A DNA stretch of 5,385 bases, taken from Armatimonadota bacterium (GTDB taxonomy: Bacteria; Armatimonadota; Zipacnadia; Zipacnadales; FEN-943). Of the stretch, positions 1-5,385 are shown piece by piece (position 1 is the first letter of the stretch; every line of letters begins with the position of its first letter). The notes under the pieces are model-generated. The model did not search any database. It saw nothing but the letters and a program-made list of their open reading frames with translations, and was not told the DNA's origin. The stretch lies in contig JANZZA010000342.1 of assembly GCA_026419655.1 (NCBI GenBank), positions 1-5,385 on the forward strand. Reading direction: 5' to 3'. The translations under genes were made by a program, and so were the position numbers.

Positions 1-3000
1 AGGGCGCGCAGGTGACGCCAGAAGGCTGGCTGTGGACGGGCGCGGCAGAGCTTATCTTCTTTGCCGGAGCGGACGTGCAGCCGCTTCGCCAGCGCATTCA
101 CACGCTGGCCGAGGGACACTTGCCTATTGTGCAGTATTCTGTTGGTCGGGACGGCCTGGTCTACGAGATAGTAATGTTCGGCGCCACCCTCGACGGTGGG
201 ACGGAAGGCAATCTCATTTGCTTCGTGCGAGTGAGGGTGTGCAATCCCGGAGAAGCCTCAGCCCCGGCCACTTTTGCCGCCGCCATCCGGGCCGACGGCC
301 CCAACGTCTGTGAAGGTATGCGGCAAAGCTTCAATGTGCTCGGGGCGGTGTATGAGCTTGGTCCGTCTTATGCTGCCCGCGACGGAGCGATTGTCTACAC
401 GTTTTCAGAAGTTCCCAGCCCTCGGCGCTTCATCGTGCCCGACCGTGAAGAGCCTGGCCCAATAAAAGCATCCGAGGAATTCGTCACGCGACGGACGCCG
501 GTTTGCATGGTGCGCTACGACTTTACACTTCCTGCAGGCGGCACGCAGGACATTTACCTGAAAATGCCCTATTACCCTGTCCCGATAGACAGCCCTGAGG
601 CAAAGGCGTTGCGCGAAGCGCGTTTTGAAGATTATCTGACCCGTACACGCGAGTGGTGGCGAAACTACCTGGCGACGGGTGCACAAATAGAGCTGCCCGA
701 GGAGAAGGTGGTGGATGCTTGGCGCGCTGGCCTAGTTTACGCCAGCATAGCCCGCGACAAGGTGGGCGAGGACTATATCGCCAAGGTCAACGAATTCCAA
801 TACGATGCTTTCTGGGTACGCGACGGGGCTTATATCGTGGCATCCTTTGATTTCTACGGCCGCCATGATTGGGCTGCTCAGTCTCTGGATTTCTTCCTCA
901 AACAGCAGCAGCCTGACGGGATAATGTACCAGCCACCACAGCTAGATGGCTTCGGCCAGAGCCTCTGGGCCATGGGCAATCACTGGCGGCTTACGGGCGA
1001 CATGGAATTTGCGCGCCGGGTGTATCCGTACCTCGCAAGCCATGCGCGAGGCGTCCTGGAGAAAGTTCGCACCGACCCCTTGGGCCTGATCCCGCCCGCT
1101 CCGCCCTACGACAATGAAGCCATAAACGGTCATTATACGGGCCACAGCCTCTGGTTTCTTACGGGCCTGCGCGATGTTATCGCCATCGCTGATGCTCTTG
1201 GGGAGAAGGAAGACGCTGCCCAGTTTCGCGCCTGGTTTGACGAATATCGTGGCCGCTTCCTCTCTAAGGTGGCGGAAGTAGCTGTTAAGACAGGTGGCTA
1301 TTTACCTCCTGGTCTCGACGCTGGCCCAGGCTGCGACTGGGGAAATCTTCTGCTGACGTACCCGCGCGGCGGGGTGCCGTCGAGGGGTGTGTTTGACCCG
1401 ACCGACCCCGTGGTGGCCGCTACGGTGGACACAGTCCGCACTCGTAAGTACGCCGAAGGAATTATGACCTACGGTCCGGGCCTCGCTGTGCACGGGCTGC
1501 ATCATTATGTCACCATCAAGCTGACCCAGAACCTCGTGAACATGAACCGACAGCGTGACTGCTTGGCTGACTTTTACGGCTGGCTTGTCCATACCAGCTC
1601 CACCCACGCAGGTTTCGAGATGGGCATGGCGCCGTGGGACAACCGTGACCCTGGCGGAAATCTGCCACCGCACGGGTGGAGCGCGGCCATGTATAACGGC
1701 CTGCTCCGGAACATGCTTGTGCGTGAGTGGGAAGGACACCTGCACTTGTTCACGGCGCTCTCGCCCGCCTGGGTCAAGCCTGGCGCGCACATTGCCATCC
1801 GGGGGATGCCCACTGAATTCGGCACCGTCACGGCCGAGACTGAAGTGGGGGCAACCCAGTGGCGGATCAGGCTGCGAGCGGCCTGGCGCACACCGCCACT
1901 TGACATCGTTGTGCATATTCCCTGGTTTGCGCACGCGCGGTCGGCGTCAGCCGACGGGAGGCCCGTGGCCGTGATGGATGCGTCCTTCGGTGAGGGCCAG
2001 CAGACTGTTGTCCCAGCTTCAACTAGGGAGCTTGTTGTCCGCTGGCGGCTAGAAAATGTGCCGGATATTAGCTATGAGGCCGCGGTAGGCGCTTGGAAGG
2101 CAGAAAACCGACGGCGCTTTGACGAGTACGTTGCCGCTGGAGGCCAGCCGGAGCCGCTGTGGCCTGAAGGCCGCTTGCTTATGACGCGCGAGGAACGACG
2201 GGACGCCTGGGTGGAGATGCAAGACCAGGTAGGCATTGCCGTGGGCTGCTCAGCAGTGGCCAGCCATAGCGAGGAAGGCCATCCGCCCTCGCACGCGGTT
2301 GACGGCGATGCCAGCCGGTCAAGCTACTGGGGCGCCACGCCTTATCCGGCCTGGTGGCAGGTGGACCTAGGCAGCGCCAAGCGCCTTGGAGTTATTCGCG
2401 TCGTCACCTACTGGGATGAGGGGTTTGAGCGCCGATACTACCAGTTTCGCGTGCTAGTTAGTGAAGACGGTCAGACGTGGCAGCAGGTCGGCGACATGAG
2501 CGAAAACACGGAGCCTGCCGCGCCAAGAGGCGTTGACTTTCGCGTTGGTGGCCGGAAGGCTCGCTACTTGCGGGTGGAGATGCTCAAGAATTCCGCGAAC
2601 ATTGGCGTGCATCTGGTAGAGGTAATGGTGTTTAGCGCGGATGAGGTGCCAGTAGTAGAACCGCCAAGAGAATCTTTCACCGTTTGGGCTGCCGAGGAGC
2701 AAAGCGGCACACAAGGGCAGGATTTTCCAAGTTGGGGGTTTGTGGGCGCGGAGCGCATAGTTCTTCAGGGAGCCAGGATCAGGCGGGCGGCTGGTCGGGT
2801 GCGACTGGTTTTCCGGGCCGGGAAAGAGGAGGGCGTTGCTATTGGCGACGTCTCGCTGTCACGGACGGACCCACGGGACGCCGCAGATATAATTGCCTCA
2901 AGTCGCGTGCCGGTGACTTTTGCCGGCGCCACAACGGTTGAACTTCCGCCGGACAACGCGGTTGAAAGCGACTGGGTTCGCTGTGAACTGGTGCCCGGCC

Positions 3001-3179
3001 AGGATTACTCGGTGACCTTCAGCGTCCTGAAGACCGGCGGAGCGACGATCTGGCCGGACAAGAACACCCGTCGGTTTGAAACTGACTCCAGCGCCGCCCG
3101 CTCTGCTAAGTGGTCCACCGTGGGAGCGGCCGCAACCTACAATATTTATTTCCTCGAGCGTGTCGAGGGAGGCGAGTAG
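1..3179 (+). CDS. Large multidomain six-hairpin glycoside-hydrolase-like protein with F5/8 type C domain, N-terminus missing
   Basis: The frame is open to the left edge (codons from base 3 read G-A-Q before the GTG at 12), so the start and any signal peptide lie outside; 1058 residues are visible. Numbering residues from the GTG at 12: about 1-220 is beta-rich, like the N-terminal sandwich of six-hairpin glycosidases. About 230-575 looks like an (alpha/alpha)6 barrel, with WVRDGAY at 268-274, a helix-rich middle, NEAINGHYTGHSLW at 368-381, FEMGMAPWDNRDPGG at 535-549 and HGWSAAMYNGLLRNML at 554-569. Residues 576-640 form a small beta cap, and 686-738 a charged helical linker. About 738-876 is an F5/8 type C domain (AVDGDASRSSYWG, WWQVDLG, VSEDGQTW, ARYLRVE), which usually binds sugars. 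About 886-1055 is another beta-sandwich. Asp271, Glu369 and Glu536 are plausible acid residues, but this is inferred from position. It is likely an extracytoplasmic carbohydrate-active enzyme; GH family and substrate are unknown. The gene ends in TAG and converges with the lipoprotein gene. Confidence 0.8.
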   Translation, partial: GAQVTPEGWLWTGAAELIFFAGADVQPLRQRIHTLAEGHLPIVQYSVGRDGLVYEIVMFGATLDGGTEGNLICFVRVRVCNPGEASAPATFAAAIRADGPNVCEGMRQSFNVLGAVYELGPSYAARDGAIVYTFSEVPSPRRFIVPDREEPGPIKASEEFVTRRTPVCMVRYDFTLPAGGTQDIYLKMPYYPVPIDSPEAKALREARFEDYLTRTREWWRNYLATGAQIELPEEKVVDAWRAGLVYASIARDKVGEDYIAKVNEFQYDAFWVRDGAYIVASFDFYGRHDWAAQSLDFFLKQQQPDGIMYQPPQLDGFGQSLWAMGNHWRLTGDMEFARRVYPYLASHARGVLEKVRTDPLGLIPPAPPYDNEAINGHYTGHSLWFLTGLRDVIAIADALGEKEDAAQFRAWFDEYRGRFLSKVAEVAVKTGGYLPPGLDAGPGCDWGNLLLTYPRGGVPSRGVFDPTDPVVAATVDTVRTRKYAEGIMTYGPGLAVHGLHHYVTIKLTQNLVNMNRQRDCLADFYGWLVHTSSTHAGFEMGMAPWDNRDPGGNLPPHGWSAAMYNGLLRNMLVREWEGHLHLFTALSPAWVKPGAHIAIRGMPTEFGTVTAETEVGATQWRIRLRAAWRTPPLDIVVHIPWFAHARSASADGRPVAVMDASFGEGQQTVVPASTRELVVRWRLENVPDISYEAAVGAWKAENRRRFDEYVAAGGQPEPLWPEGRLLMTREERRDAWVEMQDQVGIAVGCSAVASHSEEGHPPSHAVDGDASRSSYWGATPYPAWWQVDLGSAKRLGVIRVVTYWDEGFERRYYQFRVLVSEDGQTWQQVGDMSENTEPAAPRGVDFRVGGRKARYLRVEMLKNSANIGVHLVEVMVFSADEVPVVEPPRESFTVWAAEEQSGTQGQDFPSWGFVGAERIVLQGARIRRAAGRVRLVFRAGKEEGVAIGDVSLSRTDPRDAADIIASSRVPVTFAGATTVELPPDNAVESDWVRCELVPGQDYSVTFSVLKTGGATIWPDKNTRRFETDSSAARSAKWSTVGAAATYNIYFLERVEGGE
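2220..2639 (+). other. F5/8 type C (discoidin, CBM32-like) domain within the glycosidase-like gene
   Basis: This part of the large plus-strand gene encodes about 140 residues with the usual order of F5/8 type C landmarks. They are an early Ala-Ser-His-Ser stretch, PPSHAVDGD and a following SYWG, WWQVDLG, an IRVVTYWDEG strand, YYQFRVLVSEDGQTW, and a closing ARYLRVEMLKN strand. The length matches the family's usual 120-150 residues. Domains of this type in bacterial glycosidases generally bind galactose-type or other terminal sugars and hold the enzyme on its substrate; the ligand here cannot be read from the sequence. The domain boundaries are approximate. Confidence 0.85.
2667..3176 (+). other. 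C-terminal beta-sandwich domain of unknown role in the glycosidase-like protein
   Basis: The last 170 residues follow the discoidin domain after a short Pro/Glu-rich hinge (VPVVEPPRE). They alternate short predicted beta strands: RVRLVFRAG, GVAIGDVSLS, VPVTFAG, TTVELPPDN, SDWVRCELVPGQDYSVTF and a final TYNIYFLE. The order resembles beta-sandwich modules attached to some secreted SGNH/GDSL esterases and glycosidases, where an Arg-Val-x-hydrophobic strand, an I-G-x-V/A-x-hydrophobic strand, a T-F-x-G turn, an S-D-x-V segment and a dLaVs-like strand occur in the same order. That resemblance is remembered by eye, so the assignment is an inference. A binding or stabilising role is more likely than catalysis, as no catalytic motif is seen. 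Confidence 0.45.
3150..3170. repeat. Inverted repeat (8-bp stem, 5-nt loop) at the end of the glycosidase-like gene
   Basis: Bases 3150-3157 (TTCCTCGA) pair with 3163-3170 (TCGAGGGA) across the loop GCGTG. Seven pairs are Watson-Crick and one is a T-G wobble; the inner six (CCTCGA/TCGAGG) are perfect. It lies within the last codons of the gene, six bases before the TAG at 3177. No T-run follows on either strand, so it does not meet the definition of an intrinsic terminator. It could slow transcription or protect the 3' end of the message, or be chance. Confidence 0.5.
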
Positions 3180-3274
3180 GGAGGCCGTCAGCGTTTTATC
3201 CCTTGTAGCTTAGGCATGGCTTTTTGCCGCAGGGCCGTAGCAGCTTCAGCAGCTTCGCACAGGAAGCACAGAAG
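3180..3274. other. Convergent intergenic gap without a recognisable terminator
   Basis: These 95 bases separate the 3' ends of the plus-strand glycosidase-like gene (TAG at 3177-3179) and the minus-strand lipoprotein gene (TAA at 3277-3275). Both transcription units should end here. The only stem candidates are short: GGCA at 3213-3216 with TGCC at 3225-3228, and a four-pair version around the TTTTT at 3221-3225. Neither has a proper stem followed by a T-run. A GGCCGT hexamer occurs twice in direct orientation (3183-3188 and 3233-3238). Termination may be Rho-dependent or rely on weak structure. Confidence 0.6.
3239..3256. repeat. Perfect 2 x 9-bp tandem repeat in the convergent gap
   Basis: AGCAGCTTC occurs twice head to tail at 3239-3247 and 3248-3256. 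Just beyond it, GAAGCACAGAAG adds further GAAG/CTTC-like bases. The repeat is between two gene ends, not in a reading frame that I consider coding. Two copies of a 9-mer are probably a replication-slippage trace, with no evidence of function. Confidence 0.6.
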
Positions 3275-4369
3275 TTATTCACCAGATGGGCGGAACAGGT
3301 CGTGGTATTCTGCCTGGAGGGTGTCCTGCAAGGCGGTGTAGAGTTCCCACCGGGTCCGCGGCCATAGGACGCGCATTGAGTTGAGCGGCGGCAGACCTCG
3401 GGGGGGATCCAGGTCCTCTCGCGCCGGATAGCCCCCGCTGACATCGCGAAGGAGCGCCTGCCCCTCGCGGGAGAGTACGAAGTCCAGGAAGAGCTTCCCG
3501 GCATTGGGGTGCGGCGCGGCTGCCAGGAGTGCAATCGGGCCCAGCACGACAGGTGCCCCGTCCACAGGCCATATCAGCCGCACACCTGGCTCGCGCGAAG
3601 CTGGCTCCACCATGATACCGGCCAGCACGTCTACTTCCTGGCGCCGCAGTCCGGCCAGCATGTCCACCTCGCTGCGATATATTCTGACCTTTCGGGCGGC
3701 CAGGCGCTCCCAAAAAGAATAGCCATACTTGTCCCGCAGCAAGTAATACGTGGCGTAGGCTGAGCCGCTCGTCTCGGCGTCCTTGATGCCGATGGCCACA
3801 TCTCGAGGCAGGCTCACCAGGTCGCTCCAGGCCTTGAGTTTGAGCCCTTCGCCCTCGCGAACAGCTAGGGCCGTAACTACTACTCGGCAGGCCGCCCAAT
3901 ACCCTGGCGCGCGCAGGGCTCGCGGTAGTGATTTCGACTCCGCCGACTCGTAGCGATATAGTTGTCCCGACTGCTGAAGGTTTACGAAAACGCCGGTGTC
4001 GAGCACGTGTAGTACGTCTGCGATTACCTGTCCGCGCTCAATCTCCCTCTGAATGCGCTGCACAATTTCGAAGGTGCTTGACCGGGTTACGCGGCAGGTG
4101 ATGAAGGGGTACTTCCGCATGAACCGGTGGGCAATGGCCTGAGCATCAGGGGCAGGTAGAGATGTATACCAGTCAAGTTCTCGCTCGCGGCGGGCCTGGG
4201 CCAGAATTTCTTGCCGCGATGTAGGAGCACCGGACGTACTGGTGTTGATCGTCACCTCAAGAGGACGTGGCTGCGGGCAGCCGCCCAAAGCAGCGACGGT
4301 GACCCCAGCGAGAACCAAGATCAGGGGCGTGGCTGGCCGAGCGTGCTTGAGCTGGGGCGCCCACTTCAT
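3275..4369 (-). CDS. Fe(3+)/FbpA-like family ABC-type substrate-binding lipoprotein
   Basis: This 364-residue protein (ATG start) begins with MKWAPQLKHARP, a hydrophobic stretch and the lipobox LGGC, with Cys31 as the expected lipidated residue, so it should be anchored on the outer face of the cytoplasmic membrane. The mature part follows the FbpA/AfuA/FutA-like solute-binding pattern: LDWYTSLPAPDAQAIAHRF (65-83), ADVLHVLDTGVF (117-128), SGSAYATYYLL (201-211), GAPVVLGPIALLAAAPHPNAGKLF (271-294, conserved PHPNA), DFVLSREGQALL (296-307) and YPAREDL (314-320). Its length is usual for the family. Members bind ferric ion, but relatives bind phosphorylated or organic ligands, so the ligand is open. 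The start codon overlaps the upstream stop as ATGA, and GAGGG lies 9 bases before it. A GTG at 4393, in frame and adding MARRGRKR, is a possible alternative start. No permease or ATPase gene is visible, and the upstream partner is a sensor-like membrane protein, so a sensing role is possible. Confidence 0.88.
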   Translation of the reverse strand: MKWAPQLKHARPATPLILVLAGVTVAALGGCPQPRPLEVTINTSTSGAPTSRQEILAQARRERELDWYTSLPAPDAQAIAHRFMRKYPFITCRVTRSSTFEIVQRIQREIERGQVIADVLHVLDTGVFVNLQQSGQLYRYESAESKSLPRALRAPGYWAACRVVVTALAVREGEGLKLKAWSDLVSLPRDVAIGIKDAETSGSAYATYYLLRDKYGYSFWERLAARKVRIYRSEVDMLAGLRRQEVDVLAGIMVEPASREPGVRLIWPVDGAPVVLGPIALLAAAPHPNAGKLFLDFVLSREGQALLRDVSGGYPAREDLDPPRGLPPLNSMRVLWPRTRWELYTALQDTLQAEYHDLFRPSGE

Positions 4370-5385
4370 TCTCTTTCGCCCTCGACGAGCCACAGATTGC
4401 CCTGAAAAGGCCGTGAACGCAAGTGCTGGTGGCTGCGTTTTATAAAGGCTTCAGTAGCCCACGGCCCGGCCGAGCTGGTGAGGTTGTGTACATCTTCTGC
4501 TGCTGCCAGAATACATGTCAGTTGCGGCCAGTCGGTTCCTACCATGAGCACAACGGCACTGGCGTCAATTGCCCGTCCCCACGCATAGGCTCGCAGGGGG
4601 TCATCCATCTCGGCCTCCCGGGTCCCCCATACCATCAACAGCCACTCCCCCGAAATTGCCAGCAGATGTCCGTCCAGGAGCGTCCCCTGCGATAGGACAC
4701 CATTCTGCCAGTCCTGCCGAGCCAGTTCCTCGTTGGAGGGCCGCGGCGGCAGGGCGGCCGCGATGACCGCGTGGTCCGGGGGAGGTTCCCAAAGTGGCTC
4801 TTCTGTCTCGGCCCTGGCTTTGCCCGCGGGCGCCCGGGTTTCTGTCCCCGGTTGGGGCCAGGGAGACTGCTCTTGACGCCTCAGTTGTTCCGACGCCGAT
4901 GCGAGGGGGCCCAGGGCGCCCCGTACAAGCGCAGCCGCCGCAGCACTCGCCGCCAGAGCTAGAAAACTGGCGAGTAGGGCTGTCCGCAGGGAAAGAGCCA
5001 CCAGAGGGCCTATGGCTACCTCTGCGCGGTAGCCCACGCGCAGGGACATAGTTACTTCGCCGGTGTGGATGGTCACGTTGACGGAGACAATGTCGGCGTG
5101 ACCAGCGGCCAATGGCCCCTGAGCCACCAGTATCCTGGCGGTCTCGGCTCCTGCCCCTGACGGCCAGTCGGTACGGCGAAAGGCCCAGGCCAGAGGCACC
5201 CCAGCCTGGTCTGCCAGGACGATGTAAGAGAATTCTGCTCGATAACCAGGCCCACTCATTTGCTCGCGCACAAGGGAATCGAAGTAGCGGCGAAGCATTG
5301 GGGCTGGGACCTGTTGCATGCTGACTATGTGGCCGATAAGGGCGGCTGCCCGGCTCAGCGAAGCTTCAATTTCGCGGGTGAGGAG
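4366..5385 (-). CDS. Membrane sensor-like protein with unassigned cytoplasmic domain, N-terminus missing
   Basis: The frame is open to the right edge. Upstream of the ATG at 5319 it continues for 22 codons (LLTREIEASLSRAAALIGHI, then VS) without a stop, so the true start and a first membrane helix probably lie outside; 339 residues are visible. Numbering from that ATG, 1-100 looks like an extracytoplasmic sensor region: an amphipathic helix, then strands such as FSYIVLADQAGVPLAWAF and ADIVSVNVTIHTGEVTMSLRVGY, reminiscent of Cache-type folds. About 105-132 is a transmembrane helix, followed by a HAMP-like start (RGALGPLASASEQLRR). Residues 150-196 are a Pro/Glu/Ala-rich linker. The last 120 residues form an alpha/beta domain (LLDGHLLAISGEWLLMVWG, then EMDDPLRAYAWGRAIDASAV) that I do not recognise. 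No histidine-kinase H/N/G boxes, GGDEF, EAL or chemoreceptor hairpin are present. Its TGA overlaps the ATG of the lipoprotein gene (ATGA), so the two are probably made together. A signalling role is inferred from layout only. Confidence 0.7.
   Translation of the reverse strand, partial: LLTREIEASLSRAAALIGHIVSMQQVPAPMLRRYFDSLVREQMSGPGYRAEFSYIVLADQAGVPLAWAFRRTDWPSGAGAETARILVAQGPLAAGHADIVSVNVTIHTGEVTMSLRVGYRAEVAIGPLVALSLRTALLASFLALAASAAAAALVRGALGPLASASEQLRRQEQSPWPQPGTETRAPAGKARAETEEPLWEPPPDHAVIAAALPPRPSNEELARQDWQNGVLSQGTLLDGHLLAISGEWLLMVWGTREAEMDDPLRAYAWGRAIDASAVVLMVGTDWPQLTCILAAAEDVHNLTSSAGPWATEAFIKRSHQHLRSRPFQGNLWLVEGERE
4379..4383 (-). promoter_or_regulatory. Ribosome-binding site supporting the ATG start of the lipoprotein gene
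   Basis: Read on the minus strand, GAGGG is followed by nine bases (CGAAAGAGA) and the ATG at 4369-4367. It lies inside the last codons of the upstream gene, as expected for translational coupling through the ATGA overlap. The competing GTG at 4393-4391 has AGGG six bases upstream, so the start choice is favoured but not settled by this site. Confidence 0.5.
4924..5007 (-). other. Predicted transmembrane helix of the sensor-like protein
   Basis: The encoded stretch (about residues 105-132 counted from the ATG at 5319) runs from PLVALSLRTALL through FLALAASAAAAALV, with a single Arg in the first part and basic residues just after it. It separates the outer sensor-like region from a HAMP-like LGPLASASEQLRR helix and the cytoplasmic part. 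The Ala-rich core is lower in hydrophobicity than many membrane helices. The exact ends are approximate. Confidence 0.7.

Noticed and set aside
12..14. GTG at base 12 as the true start of the large plus-strand gene
   Set aside because: The frame stays open to the window edge, there is no room for a ribosome-binding site to be judged, and the protein would begin inside a beta-rich domain without a signal peptide. The gene most likely starts upstream.
1302..1934. Minus-strand 210-codon open frame opposite the glycosidase barrel
   Set aside because: It lies wholly inside the convincing plus-strand gene, and its translation is rich in Arg, Pro, His and Gly with no domain pattern, as expected from the complement of GC-rich coding DNA.
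3213..3228. GGCA...TGCC stem with a T-rich loop as an intrinsic terminator
   Set aside because: The stem has only four pairs, the T-run lies in the loop rather than after the stem, and no T-run follows on either strand.
3279..3899. Minus-strand 206-codon open frame overlapping the lipoprotein gene
   Set aside because: Same strand but another frame of a gene with clear family motifs; the translation is Arg/Gly/Pro-rich and shows no recognisable domain.
3275..4369. Firm assignment of the lipoprotein to iron uptake
   Set aside because: The family is named for ferric-ion binding, but I could not pick out the paired Tyr iron ligands with confidence and no iron-regulation (Fur) site or iron permease gene is in view.
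1..4369. A joint polysaccharide-utilisation unit of the glycosidase and the binding protein
   Set aside because: The two genes are on opposite strands and converge, and the binding protein resembles the FbpA-like family rather than sugar-binding proteins, so adjacency alone does not support a shared pathway.

Overview
The window holds three protein-coding genes and little else. Two of them run off the edges. A plus-strand gene enters from the left and ends at 3179. A minus-strand pair enters from the right and ends at 3275. The two units converge on a 95-bp gap. No RNA gene, insertion sequence, CRISPR array or attachment site is visible. By eye the sequence is moderately GC-rich (roughly 60%) with bacterial start, stop and ribosome-binding signals. 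The lipoprotein signal peptide and the mix of a large multidomain carbohydrate-active protein with a membrane sensor suggest a free-living bacterium. I cannot name the phylum. A Gram-positive-like or Armatimonadota/Chloroflexota-type heterotroph would fit, but that is a guess.

Plus strand, 1-3179: a large glycoside-hydrolase-like protein lacking its N-terminus. It reads as an N-terminal beta-sandwich, an (alpha/alpha)6 six-hairpin glycosidase barrel, a small beta cap and helical linker, an F5/8 type C (discoidin/CBM32-like) domain, and a last beta-sandwich domain. It probably acts outside the cytoplasm on a glycan or glycoside. The GH family and substrate cannot be fixed by eye.

Minus strand, 5385 to 3275: first a membrane protein lacking its N-terminus, with an extracytoplasmic sensor-like region, one visible transmembrane helix, a HAMP-like junction, a Pro/Glu-rich linker and a cytoplasmic domain I cannot assign. 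Then, joined by an ATGA stop/start overlap, comes a lipoprotein of the Fe(3+)/FbpA-like family of ABC-transporter substrate-binding proteins. No permease or ATPase gene lies in the window.

The most interesting point is this translationally coupled pair. A binding protein made together with a sensor-like membrane protein recalls PgtB/PgtC-type systems, in which a binding protein reports a ligand to a sensor rather than feeding a transporter. Here the cytoplasmic output domain shows none of the usual kinase, GGDEF, EAL or chemoreceptor motifs.
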